Below, piece after piece: positions 46,501-54,149 of a stretch of 64,000 bases of DNA (the first letter of the stretch is position 1; every line of letters starts with the position of its first letter). The stretch is taken from assembly GCA_046331565.1 (NCBI GenBank), contig JAXLQP010000003.1, positions 620,001 to 684,000 on the forward strand, read 5' to 3'. Origin of the DNA: DASRDU01 sp046331565. GTDB lineage: Bacteria > Acidobacteriota > Blastocatellia > RBC074. A program made the position numbers and the translations under genes. The notes under the pieces were generated by a model, which was not told where the DNA came from, did not search any database, and saw only the letters and a program-made list of their open reading frames with translations.

Positions 46501-46969
46501 GAGCGATGAAATCAGCCGGTACCGCATCGTGCATTTCGCCACGCACGGCATCATCAATGATCTGCATCCCGGATTGTCGGGCGTCGTGTTGTCACTGGTG
46601 GACGAACAGGGCCGCCCGCAGAACGGCTTTCTGCGCCTCTACGAAATTTACAATCTGAAGCTCGCAGCCGACCTGGTGGTGCTGAGCGCGTGTCAGACGG
46701 CGCTCGGCAGGGAGTTCAGAGGCGAAGGCCTGGTCGGGCTGACGCGCGGTTTTATGTACGCGGGCGCGCCGCGCGTGGTGGCGAGTTTATGGCGGGTTGA
46801 TGACCGCGCAACGGCTGAAGTGATGAAGCGGTTCTATCAGGAGATGCTCGGACGTGGGCTGCGCCCGGCGGCGGCGCTCCGGGCCGCGCAGGTTGCGATG
46901 TGGCAGGACAAACGCTGGCAGGCACCGCACAACTGGGCCGCATTTACCTTTCAGGGAGAATGGAAGTAG
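43538..46969 (+). CDS. Exported TPR-CHAT protein (caspase-like peptidase)
   Basis: 1143 residues. A signal peptide (MRWLVFCFACAILAAYSALF) is preceded by GGAGG. Residues ~65-165 are a PPC-like beta domain. Residues ~195-560 are about nine kinesin-light-chain-type TPRs of 40 residues (GDRSGEGTTLNNIATLYDNL). A helical linker follows. The C-terminal CHAT domain has the His-Cys dyad, His1003 in HFATHG and Cys1052 in LSACQTALG, then WRVDDRATAEVMKRFYQ. Residues ~840-873 (VSVVQSQLSVVKG...NNGQRTTDNGQ) are an in-frame palindromic repeat, see below. Expected role: a periplasmic protease or regulated effector; the target is unknown. Sigma and anti-sigma genes follow. Confidence 0.9.
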   Translation: MRWLVFCFACAILAAYSALFPQRQIQAQGNRGDGAVVRLLPITAVLPGAGSRAQDEQRAVPEPGKSVSRELSGGESHSYRITLEAGWFFRAVVEQQGINLVLTLYGPDGQKLCDLDSPIGAQGPEPVSLVADAAGNYRLEVRTLQPNAPKGNYDLKVEELRLATPQDRARIVAERAFAEATLTYQGTAESLRKGIEKYEKVIPLWQALGDRQQEAFTLSVIGYLYKNLGEYQQALTYHQRALPLRRAAGNRSGEALTLYSIGAIYDNTGEPQKALSVYQQALSIYQELGDRSMEAATLGNLGVVYSGLGEQRKALEFFSRALQLKQAVRDPYGEAALLNNIGLVHNYLGEPQQAMESYQRALPLYRALNDRSGEGTTLNNIATLYDNLGEQQKALEVLEQVLQIKRAAGNRVEEAITLNNIAVIFGKLKEHSKALEYYQQALSLSRGAPSMEATALGNLGRNWSDLGDHRKALDFYAQALQLRREIGDRRGEAVTLTSIGRAYHELRQYERALDYFNQALPLQQAISDRSSEAITRYNIARTRRDLSQPAAARAEIEAALAIVESLRSNVASQGLRTSYLASIQKYYELGIDLLMRLHRQRPTEGFAAAALQMSERARARSLLELLAETRADIRQGVSAELLERERSLQKSLDTRALAQTRLLNGQHTPEQAAALAREIDALTTEYEQVQAQIRQTSPRYAALTQPVPLGLKEIQSQALDPDTLLLEYALGEEKSYLWAVTTTSIASFELPPRAEVEQAAKRVCELLTAHSQNLPDETPEHRRQRLAQADAEYPKASAALSQVLLAPVAAELKNKRLLIAGDGLLQYVPFAALPEPAVSRPVSVVQSQLSVVKGNAPRPANNGQRTTDNGQPLIVSHEIISLPSASVVAALRQEVADRKPAGRTLAVLADPVFSKDDPRVAASGRGRVTAVQEASSLTAAKEAAGESGLTDLVRLRFSRVEADEIARLADDKMKLAALDFAASRTLAVSDEISRYRIVHFATHGIINDLHPGLSGVVLSLVDEQGRPQNGFLRLYEIYNLKLAADLVVLSACQTALGREFRGEGLVGLTRGFMYAGAPRVVASLWRVDDRATAEVMKRFYQEMLGRGLRPAAALRAAQVAMWQDKRWQAPHNWAAFTFQGEWK
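46055..46155. repeat. Palindromic repeat inserted in frame in the CHAT gene
   Basis: About 100 bp made of the words GTCCGTTGTCC, GTCAGTTGTCA, then GACAACGGAC and ACGACGGACAACGG, the two ends partly complementary. The same words make up the noncoding element at 54004-54115. Here they encode VSVVQSQLSVVKG and NNGQRTTDNGQ without breaking the frame, between the helical linker and the CHAT domain. Confidence 0.85.
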
Positions 46970-47128
46970 GCGGGTCGTGGCCTGGAGACGACGGGTAAAA
47001 GCCTGAAAAAATGCAGCAGAGGCAAAAACAACCGCAGTATTTTTCTTTCGCGTGATCTTTTCTGGTCGCTTTTCCCGCGTTTCATGTTGTGCTGAAAATT
47101 TCTGTCCAGGCGACGGCACAATTTCATT

Positions 47129-47761
47129 ATGGAAATTCGCGGCAGCGTCAATCCGGGAAGCGTAACGTCAGGCTCAGCCCCTGCGGTCGTGTCGCGCCAC
47201 AAATGGGCATTGACGCGGGAAGCCTTCGATGAACTGCTTGCCGCGCTCGATGCTGACCGGGAACGGGCGGGCGAAAGATATCTGGAATTGCGCGGCAATC
47301 TGCTGCGGTTCTTCGAGTGGCGGGGCTGCCCGTTCCCTGAGGAACACGCCGACGAAACGATCAACCGGGTCGCCAGAAGAATGAGCGAAGGCGAGGCGAT
47401 TCGTGATCCGGGTCAGTATTCAATCGGCGTTGCGCGAATGCTGCTGCTCGAAATCAGCAGGAAGCGCACAAGGGAGCGCCGCGCGCTCAATGAAATCGCA
47501 GACCCTGAAGTTCCATCATCCGAATCTGAAGACTCTGAGCAGCGCGTCGAGTGTCTGAGGCGCTGCCTCGCCAGTCTCTCCACAGACAACCGTGAACTGA
47601 TCCTGCAATATTACCAGGGCGAGAAAGGCTCGAAGATCGAAAACCGCAGGCGACTCGCCGACCGATTCAGCGCGCCGATCAATACCCTGCGAATGCGGGC
47701 GCTCAGACTGAGGGAGAAATTGCAGGGCTGCGTCGAGAACTGCCTGCAAAAAAACATGTGA
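47129..47761 (+). CDS. ECF-type RNA polymerase sigma factor
   Basis: 210 residues. The family is common in Acidobacteria: LTREAFDELLAALDADRERAGERYLELR, LLRFFEWRGCPFPEEHADETINRVA (region 2-like), GVARMLLLEISRKRTRERRA, and region 4 LSTDNRELILQYYQGEKG...RRRLADRFSAPINTLRMRALR, a helix-turn-helix for the -35 element. The ATG at 47129 has a weak AT-rich leader. The next gene is a membrane anti-sigma factor, and the probable ECF promoter motif overlaps this gene's 3' end (47757-47793). A weaker match to the -35 half only lies upstream at 47051-47061. Confidence 0.88.
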   Translation: MEIRGSVNPGSVTSGSAPAVVSRHKWALTREAFDELLAALDADRERAGERYLELRGNLLRFFEWRGCPFPEEHADETINRVARRMSEGEAIRDPGQYSIGVARMLLLEISRKRTRERRALNEIADPEVPSSESEDSEQRVECLRRCLASLSTDNRELILQYYQGEKGSKIENRRRLADRFSAPINTLRMRALRLREKLQGCVENCLQKNM

Positions 47762-47793
47762 TGTTTTTTCATTTTGCGCCAGTCTGAGGTGAA
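47757..47793 (+). promoter_or_regulatory. Bipartite ECF-type promoter motif A
   Basis: TGTGATGTTTT, 12 nt, CAGT, then C-TGAGGTGA, overlapping the sigma gene stop codon and 47 nt before the anti-sigma ATG (47840). Same spacing as sites at 48852 and 50321. If the T-rich part is -35 and the (C/T)G(A/G)GGTGA part is -10, the spacer is 17 nt. Confidence 0.6.
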
Positions 47794-47839
47794 GGCAGAC
47801 ATCTTCCCCGTTCGGGGGCATCCCGGAAACCGCATAAAC

Positions 47840-48814
47840 ATGGAAGCGTCAAATGAACAACTGATCGTGCGTTACCTGCTGGGCGACCTGCCCGAAGCAG
47901 ATCAGGTCAGGATCGAAGACCGGGCCTTTTCGGATCGCGCGTATCGGCGAAACATTGAGGACGCTGAGAACGATCTGATTGACGATTATGTGCGCGGGAC
48001 GCTCAGCGAAACTGAGCGGCGGCAGTTCGAGCACCGCTTTTTCGCTTCAGCCGAGCGTCGCCGGAAGGTGGAATTTGCCAGGGCGCTGGCGCAGGTCGTT
48101 TCGGCAAACGCAACTGAAGACACAGCCGAACCGGCCAGGTCTCGCTGGCGGGACGTGGTGACGGCCTTCCTGCGCGGCCTGAATCCGGCCCTGCAATTTT
48201 CGCTGGCGGCTGCGACTTTGATTCTGCTGGCTGGTCTTTCGTGGCTGGTCATTGAAACCAGAAATCTGCGCTCGCAGGTTGCGCGGCTTCAGGCGGCAGA
48301 GCAGACGCGGCAGCGTCAGGAAGAAATCCTGCGAGAACAAGCCAGGCAGGAAAGCACCCGCAGCGCGGAACTGACCGCACAACTCGAACGCGAACGAGAG
48401 CAGCGCGGGCGCAGCGAAGAACCAGCCCGCAGGCCCGAACGTCAGCAGCGCGAAAGGCCTGCCGGTGCGTCGTTCATCACTTCATTGTTTCTGCTGCCGG
48501 GCACCGCGCGCGGCGGCGCTGAACGCCCGAAGCTGATCGTTCCGCACACCTCACGAACAGTCCGCCTGCGAATCGGGCTTGAACGCGAGGATGAATACAG
48601 AAGCTTCAGCGTCGAAATCAGAACCGCGCAGGGCCGTGAGGTCTGGTCACAGGATCATTTGCGCCCGCGCGAGTCGCGCGCGGGCCGCGTCATCAATGTG
48701 CTCATCCCCGGCACAGCTTTCAGCGCGGGCGAATACGAACTGACGCTCAGGGGAATGACTGACACTCAGACCGAGGACGTGCGCTTCTATTACTTCAGCG
48801 TGCTCAGGCAGTGA
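47840..48814 (+). CDS. Membrane-anchored anti-sigma factor
   Basis: 324 residues from ATG 47840 (MEASNEQLIVRYLLGDLPEA); the open frame from 47774 crosses the promoter motif and is rejected. The cytoplasmic N-terminal part (residues 1-115) has the LIVRYLLGDLPEADQVRIED...YVRGTLSETERRQFEHRF type of anti-sigma helix pair, without a zinc-binding Cys-His set. One membrane helix lies at ~117-138 (LQFSLAAATLILLAGLSWLVI). A periplasmic coiled coil (~140-200, rich in Arg, Glu and Gln) and a beta domain follow. It should hold the adjacent ECF sigma factor inactive. Confidence 0.85.
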   Translation: MEASNEQLIVRYLLGDLPEADQVRIEDRAFSDRAYRRNIEDAENDLIDDYVRGTLSETERRQFEHRFFASAERRRKVEFARALAQVVSANATEDTAEPARSRWRDVVTAFLRGLNPALQFSLAAATLILLAGLSWLVIETRNLRSQVARLQAAEQTRQRQEEILREQARQESTRSAELTAQLEREREQRGRSEEPARRPERQQRERPAGASFITSLFLLPGTARGGAERPKLIVPHTSRTVRLRIGLEREDEYRSFSVEIRTAQGREVWSQDHLRPRESRAGRVINVLIPGTAFSAGEYELTLRGMTDTQTEDVRFYYFSVLRQ

Positions 48815-48851
48815 GGCCCGGAATTTTTTTCAGCAATTCGATCTGAACCTG

Positions 48852-48888
48852 TGTGATGTTTTCTGATTTGCCGCCAGTACGGGGTGAA
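48852..48888 (+). promoter_or_regulatory. Bipartite ECF-type promoter motif B
   Basis: TGTGATGTTTT, 12 nt, CAGT, then A-CGGGGTGA, ending 26 nt before the AAGGAG/ATG of the secreted protein gene (ATG 48915). Confidence 0.7.
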
Positions 48889-48914
48889 TCTCAATGACAC
48901 AAGGAGCAGATCGT

Positions 48915-49484
48915 ATGCAGAAATCGTTTTTGATCACTCTCGTTCCTGGCGCGTATCTGCGGGCTGAAATATCAGCCGCACTGTTTGTCGGGCTGCTGGT
49001 TTTGTTAACCGCTGTGCCGGACAGACTGACACACGCGCAATACTGCAATCCGGCGATGGTCAGCTATCTGGTGCGTGATGAGAATGGCAGCAGGCTGACT
49101 GAGGCAGCATTGAAATCCGTTCGTGAACAACTGCCGGAATCAGTCGGTGACGCGCGGATTTTTGCGGGTGAAACATCCCTGGCCGAAGGTGGCCGGACGT
49201 TTCACCGGACAGAATCCGCTGAGTGGGTGAACGGGCTGAGAGTTCCGTCACTGGACTTCATCAACAATGGAAATTGCGCGATGCGCCTGGGCGAAGTCAC
49301 GCTGACGTATCACGACAAAAAGATGCGACTGATCTTCAACCTTGCCATTGCCAGAGATGAGCCTGACCGCCGACTGGTCATTGATTCGCTGCCCTTTCAG
49401 GAAGGCACGTTCGCGCTTGATCTGAATGGCCGGGCGCACGACCTGAATGCCGTGATTACCGCTGAAAGGTGGAAGAAGGTTTAG
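48915..49484 (+). CDS. Secreted or membrane-anchored protein of unknown function
   Basis: 189 residues from ATG 48915, eight nt after AAGGAG. One hydrophobic segment (AALFVGLLVLLTAVPDRLTHA) acts as signal peptide or anchor. The mature part has no recognised domain: SYLVRDENGSRLTEAALKSV, a beta-rich middle and CAMRLGEVTLTYHDKKMRLI. Ends in basic residues (ERWKKV). It is preceded by the ECF-type promoter motif B, so it probably belongs to the regulon of the sigma factor at 47129. Confidence 0.75.
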   Translation: MQKSFLITLVPGAYLRAEISAALFVGLLVLLTAVPDRLTHAQYCNPAMVSYLVRDENGSRLTEAALKSVREQLPESVGDARIFAGETSLAEGGRTFHRTESAEWVNGLRVPSLDFINNGNCAMRLGEVTLTYHDKKMRLIFNLAIARDEPDRRLVIDSLPFQEGTFALDLNGRAHDLNAVITAERWKKV

Positions 49485-49597
49485 CGCGGATTTCAAAGGG
49501 AAATTCGTCACTGCGGTACTGGCTCTGACAATCCTGTTTCATCCTGTCCGAATGACTGGTATTTCGTTTCAGAAAACGATCTCTGACGGAGGAAACA

Positions 49598-50170
49598 ATG
49601 ATTACTGATTTCACCCGATTGTCGCTGTCAGAAATGCTCGCTGAAATCGAAGCGATTGCGGCTGACGCGCAGCGAGCATTCAGCCACCTTGACGCCCGGC
49701 AACTCAACTGGCAGCCTGGCGCTGAGGCGTGGAGCGTCGCGCAATGTCTGGAACACCTGCTGACGGCCAATCGCCGGATGTTACAGCCGATTGATGAAGC
49801 CCTGGCGGGAACGAAGCGAACAAGGTTTTTCGAGCGTCTGCCGGTGCTGCCGGGCCTGTGCGGCAGGTACATGATCAAAGTCGTATCGCCCGGCTTCAAA
49901 CAGAAACTGAAAGCGCCGACAACCGCCAGGCCCGCCACGAGCGCGATTGACGCGCAGATCGTCAGCCGCTTTGTGACGCACCAGCGCGAAATTGCCGAAC
50001 GAATCAAAAGTCTGGAACGACTCAATGCGGCGCAAATTGTGATGACTTCACCCTTCCTCAGCTTTATCACTTACAGCCTGCTCGATGGCTGCCGCCTCAT
50101 CGTCGCGCACGAACGCAGGCATCTGGCGCAGGCGCAGCGCGTCATTGAAGCGCCCGGCTTCCCGCGCTGA
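49598..50170 (+). CDS. DinB-family protein
   Basis: 190 residues, DinB/YfiT-like four-helix bundle. Metal-ligand His residues are visible in SVAQCLEHLLTANRRM and in VAHERRHLAQAQRVI (two His). GGAGGAAACA precedes ATG 49598. Members of the DinB_2 group are often thiol transferases or of unknown function. It is on the same strand as the neighbours but lacks the ECF-type motif before it, so its regulation may differ. Confidence 0.88.
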   Translation: MITDFTRLSLSEMLAEIEAIAADAQRAFSHLDARQLNWQPGAEAWSVAQCLEHLLTANRRMLQPIDEALAGTKRTRFFERLPVLPGLCGRYMIKVVSPGFKQKLKAPTTARPATSAIDAQIVSRFVTHQREIAERIKSLERLNAAQIVMTSPFLSFITYSLLDGCRLIVAHERRHLAQAQRVIEAPGFPR

Positions 50171-50320
50171 TCAATAGCGGTTCGGGATGAATTTCAAAAA
50201 GAAACTCCGCCGCTGCAACCCTTGCCTGTCAGAATCCTCAGCTACTGCTGCCCTGTCGCACTTCTGCCCTTCGCCTGAAACTCAAAGCTCGAAACTTTTT
50301 CAGTCTGCCGGAAATTCTCG

Positions 50321-50358
50321 TGTGATGTTTTGCGATCTCCTGTCAGTTCGGGGTGACA
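50321..50358 (+). promoter_or_regulatory. Bipartite ECF-type promoter motif C
   Basis: TGTGATGTTTT, 12 nt, CAGT, then T-CGGGGTGA. It lies about 70 nt before the metallopeptidase ATG (50429). Confidence 0.7.
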
Positions 50359-50428
50359 ACAGGTGCGGCGATTGAAACCGCCGATCTGAATGGCTCAATC
50401 AAAACCGGAAGGGAGATCGCAATTCACT

Positions 50429-52297
50429 ATGTCAAAGCGTTTGATTCTCTGCCACGCCACGATCCTCGCGCTGCTGCTGGCGAATCTGCCGTTTGCACAG
50501 GCGCAAAGCTTCACTGTGCCGGAACGCGGTGAACACAGGCGTCCGAGGACGATTCGGATTTCTGCCTACGAAGACGATCCGTTTGCGCGGACGTCGGATG
50601 TCCGGCGTCTGGATGCTGCCGGATTCCTTGCGGGAGAGGATGGGCGGCTCCTGCTGAGGAACGATCAGATTTCATTGTCGGAAGAAGATTTCATCTACCG
50701 GAAGGATGCAACCGGCGAGTTCAAAAAGTTCGCCTGGAATCCCTGGCCGCTGAGCAAAGTGGCCAATCAGCAGGGAGATTTCACTTATCAGGATGAAGAT
50801 CGCTTTCCGCTCTTCAGACAGGAGCGCGGCGCTGATGGCAAGCCGCTGCTCAAAGATGGATTGCAGGTGTGGACGAAGAATGACCTGCACCTCGGAGATA
50901 CCACTGCTTTCGTGGCCGCCAGCGCCGCCAAAGACGCGGCGGAAACCTGGGCCGGACGCGACCTGTCGTGGGGACAGCAGGGAAAACTCAACATCGAACC
51001 GCACGTCTTTATTGACTTCAACGCCTTTTACAGTCCGAGCGCGCGCGAGTTGTTCTTTGGCGTCGTGCCGTATCGGCCTCGCGGCGAAACGCAGGTCAGG
51101 ATGTTTGAGACCGCCACTTCGTGGGAGATGGTCGCCCACGAATGCGGCCACGCCCTGCACGTCACACTCAAGCCGAATACGAATTATGGCGATGGATTTG
51201 CAACCTGGGGTGAATCGTTTGGCGATCAGATGGCGATGTGGACATCGCTGCGGAACCGGGAGCGCGTGCTGAGGCTCATCGCCGAAACCAACGGAGATTT
51301 GAACCGGTCAAGCTCTCTCTCCAGTCTCGCCGAAGCGTTCGCCGCACTGGTGGGCACAGGCACCGGTATGCGCGACGCTTTCAACGAAAAGAAAGTCTCC
51401 GATACCAGCGATGAAGTGCATGATCGCTCGGAAGTGCTGACCGGCGCGGCTTACAAATTCTTCCTGGCGGTCTATGACGATCTGAAGTGCGAACACAGCG
51501 CCGAAGAGGCCTTACAACTGGCCGGGCAGGTGATGGGCGTCTTCCTGACACACACCACTGATTTCGTCCCTGAAAATCAGATGACGCTCGATGATGTCGC
51601 CAAAGCTTATCTCAAAGTGGACAGGGAATTCTTCGGCGGTCGTTACTACCAGGTCCTGGTTGATGAGTTCACGCGACGCGAAATTTTCAATGCGAAATCA
51701 GCCAGTGAATGGCTCACGCACGAAGAGGCGATTCCGCAACTGCACCTGCGACGAGGGTCGTCGGATGAAATGATCGGGCAGATGGTGCAGGCCGGTCTTG
51801 ATGAACTGGGCATCGGGCCGGATTTCGGCCTGAAAGTGCAGAGCGTCATTCGCAGCCCGCGCCCCGGACGGGCATTCAGCTTCGGGCAGACCATCGTGCG
51901 CGTGCAACTCACCCAGGGACGCGGCGAGGGCGCAACGCCACTTGATAATCACGGCATCCTGGTCTTTCGCGCTGACGGCACGCTCGCTGATTACCACGCG
52001 CCACTGCCGCAGCAGCACGCCTCGCTGCTGCCTGAAAGCTTCGCGCAGGCGCAGGCCGCCACGATGATCAATCAGGCCAGCCGGACCGGCCTTGATCAGC
52101 ACGGCGCGCCGCTCGCCATTGTGCGCCGACCCGACGGACGCCTGACGGTTGAGGCGCGAGTGATGCGGGGCGAGGGCCTCAATGCTCACCTGGAAATCTT
52201 CACGCTCGACAACCCGCGAGGCGAACGCCGCGAGATTCTGATTCCGCCCGTGCCACCAGACAAAAGCCTGCGCCTGGCAGAAGACCTGATCAGATAA
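50429..52297 (+). CDS. Exported HExxH metallopeptidase-like protein
   Basis: 622 residues from ATG 50429 (MSKRLILCHATILALLLANL, signal peptide); an in-frame ATG at 50390 would bury it. The zinc-binding HExxH is His237-Glu-Cys-Gly-His241 (EMVAHECGHALHVTL), followed after ~22 residues by GESFGDQMAMW, which could supply the third ligand, as in gluzincins. The family is not recognised beyond that. The C-terminal ~170 residues (GPDFGLKVQSVIRSPRPGRA onward) form a beta-rich domain. It is preceded by the ECF-type motif C, so it is probably an output of the sigma factor at 47129. Confidence 0.8.
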   Translation: MSKRLILCHATILALLLANLPFAQAQSFTVPERGEHRRPRTIRISAYEDDPFARTSDVRRLDAAGFLAGEDGRLLLRNDQISLSEEDFIYRKDATGEFKKFAWNPWPLSKVANQQGDFTYQDEDRFPLFRQERGADGKPLLKDGLQVWTKNDLHLGDTTAFVAASAAKDAAETWAGRDLSWGQQGKLNIEPHVFIDFNAFYSPSARELFFGVVPYRPRGETQVRMFETATSWEMVAHECGHALHVTLKPNTNYGDGFATWGESFGDQMAMWTSLRNRERVLRLIAETNGDLNRSSSLSSLAEAFAALVGTGTGMRDAFNEKKVSDTSDEVHDRSEVLTGAAYKFFLAVYDDLKCEHSAEEALQLAGQVMGVFLTHTTDFVPENQMTLDDVAKAYLKVDREFFGGRYYQVLVDEFTRREIFNAKSASEWLTHEEAIPQLHLRRGSSDEMIGQMVQAGLDELGIGPDFGLKVQSVIRSPRPGRAFSFGQTIVRVQLTQGRGEGATPLDNHGILVFRADGTLADYHAPLPQQHASLLPESFAQAQAATMINQASRTGLDQHGAPLAIVRRPDGRLTVEARVMRGEGLNAHLEIFTLDNPRGERREILIPPVPPDKSLRLAEDLIR

Positions 52298-52422
52298 ACC
52301 GGATTTCAACTGCCACAACCATTCGCCGTTCCCAGGGCAGCCAACCCGACTGCGCCCTGACGGGCGAAGTCTGCCCGGGACGGCGAACCGGAAGCAGCGA
52401 AGGAGCAAAGAAAGGAAAGGCT

Positions 52423-53997
52423 ATGAACAACTCATTTTTCAATTCGCACAAAGCAGGCCTCGTGACAGGTCTGCTGCTGATTGCCGGATCTTTCCTGACA
52501 GCAGGTCTGATCAGCGCTCAGGAACCACAGCAGATAACACAGAAATTACGCAGACACGCGCACGCCATTGCCCGGCGTTACGTCGTCGTCCTGCGTGATG
52601 AGTCGGTCAGTTCCATTGCCCGCGACGAAGCGGTGGCGGCAATCGGTGATTCACTCGCTGCCACCTACAGCGCGCGAATCGAACGCACATACACCCACGC
52701 GCTCCGGGGTTATGCGATGGAGATGAGCGAAGCGCAGGCCATAGCACTCAGCCAGGACGAGCGCGTTGCTTATGTCGAAGAAGATGCCGAAATCAGTCTT
52801 GAGCCGATCAAAGCTGAACAGAACCCGCAGGAGAACGCCATCCAGAACAACCCGACGTGGGGCCTTGATCGCATAGATCAGCGTCAGCTTCCGCTCGACA
52901 ATCGCTACAACTACAACGCGACCGGGCGCGGCGTGAATGTTTATGTCATTGACAGCGGCATTCGCCGCACGCACCAGGAATTTCAGGGCCGCGTCGTGCC
53001 TGCCTTTGATGCGGTTGGTGACGGGCGCAACACGGATGACTGCACCGGGCACGGCACACACGTCGCCGCCACGATTGGCGGAGCGACTTACGGCGTCGCC
53101 AAAGATGTGCGCCTCTATGCCGTGCGCGTCTTTGACTGCAATGGCAAAGGCCCCTGGTCGCAAACCATCGCGGGTGTGGACTGGGTCACGGCCAATCACG
53201 TCAAACCTGCCGTTGCCAACATGAGCCTCGGCGGCCCGGCCTTTCAGGCGATGGACGATGCAGTGAAAAACTCCATCGCGGCGGGCGTGACTTACGTCGT
53301 GGCCGCCGGAAACAACAACGAAGACGCCTGCAACGTTTCTCCGGCGCGCGCTGAAAACACGATCACCATTGGCGCGACGACCATCGCTGATGCGCGGGCT
53401 TCGTTCTCCAACTATGGCGCCTGCGTCAACCTCTTCGCGCCCGGCTTTGCGATCACCTCCGCCGGAATTGCCAATGATGCCGCCACCATGGTGATGAGCG
53501 GCACCTCGATGGCGACGCCGCACGTGGCGGGCGCGGCGGCGCTTTATCTGGAAACCAGTCCCAATGCCAGACCAGCCGATGTCATCCGCGCTCTGCTCGA
53601 CAACGCGACAGCGAATGCGGTGAGTGATCCCGGCCCCGGATCGCCCAGCCAGTTGCTCTTCTCGCAATCCGGCGGCAGCGGCGGCGTTCCGTGTACCGGG
53701 TGCGAGCATTACACCGGTCTGCTGTTCCCCGGACAGGCAGGCTTTGAGCCGAACGGGACGTATTACCGCAGCGATTCCTGGGGCTGGCACAAGGGCTGGC
53801 TGCGCGGGCCTGAGGGTAAGGATTTCGATCTGTATCTCTGGCGCTGGGACGGGACGCAGTGGGTGGTCGTCGCCAGTTCGGAAAGCCCCACTCCGGCGGA
53901 AGAGATTTCGTACTACGGCGCGCCCGGCTATTACATCTGGCGCATTTACGCCTACAGCGGAAACGGCTTCTACAACTTCTGGATGCAACATCCGTAA
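52423..53997 (+). CDS. Proteinase K-like subtilisin (S8) with I9 propeptide
   Basis: 524 residues. A signal peptide (GLVTGLLLIAGSFLTAGLIS) is followed by an inhibitor_I9 propeptide (RRYVVVLRDESV...YAMEMSEAQAIALSQDERV). Catalytic triad: Asp in VNVYVIDSGIRRTHQEF, His in DCTGHGTHVAATIGG, Ser in MSGTSMATPHVAGAAALY; oxyanion Asn in VVAAGNNNEDACN. The C-terminal ~110 residues (GWHKGWLRGPEGKDFDLYLW, then YYIWRIYAYSGNGFYNFW) form a PPC-like beta domain. AAGGAAAGGCT precedes ATG 52423. It has the full proteinase K organisation and is probably secreted and autoprocessed. Confidence 0.93.
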   Translation: MNNSFFNSHKAGLVTGLLLIAGSFLTAGLISAQEPQQITQKLRRHAHAIARRYVVVLRDESVSSIARDEAVAAIGDSLAATYSARIERTYTHALRGYAMEMSEAQAIALSQDERVAYVEEDAEISLEPIKAEQNPQENAIQNNPTWGLDRIDQRQLPLDNRYNYNATGRGVNVYVIDSGIRRTHQEFQGRVVPAFDAVGDGRNTDDCTGHGTHVAATIGGATYGVAKDVRLYAVRVFDCNGKGPWSQTIAGVDWVTANHVKPAVANMSLGGPAFQAMDDAVKNSIAAGVTYVVAAGNNNEDACNVSPARAENTITIGATTIADARASFSNYGACVNLFAPGFAITSAGIANDAATMVMSGTSMATPHVAGAAALYLETSPNARPADVIRALLDNATANAVSDPGPGSPSQLLFSQSGGSGGVPCTGCEHYTGLLFPGQAGFEPNGTYYRSDSWGWHKGWLRGPEGKDFDLYLWRWDGTQWVVVASSESPTPAEEISYYGAPGYYIWRIYAYSGNGFYNFWMQHP

Positions 53998-54003
53998 TCA
54001 GCC

Positions 54004-54115
54004 GTCATTTGTCAGTTGTCATTTGTCCGTTGTTAACAACCACAAACGACGGACAACGGACAAATGACAACTGACAAATGACAAATGACAAATGACAAAT
54101 GACAAATGACAAATG
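54004..54115. repeat. Perfect 30-bp inverted repeat with tandem heptamers
   Basis: Arms 54004-54033 and 54053-54082 are perfectly complementary with a 19-nt spacer. The right arm runs into six tandem copies of the heptamer ACAAATG (54074-54115). The words match the element inside the CHAT gene (46055-46155). It lies between the subtilase stop (53997) and the PEGA gene start. Confidence 0.92.
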
Positions 54116-54149
54116 ACAACCACAGCTTCAGATGAGGAGAAAGAACACC

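Noticed and set aside
47051..47061. CGTGATCTTTT upstream of the sigma gene as a fourth ECF-type promoter.
   Set aside because: Nine of 11 bases match the first half, but the second half is absent at the fixed distance.
52651..53991. Long open reading frame antisense to the subtilase gene.
   Set aside because: A typical shadow frame of GC-rich coding DNA; peptide has no recognisable motif and the sense frame is a complete proteinase.
54074..54115. Tandem heptamers, and the 18-bp units at 20258-20401, as CRISPR arrays.
   Set aside because: No unique spacers, units too short, and no cas genes in the window.
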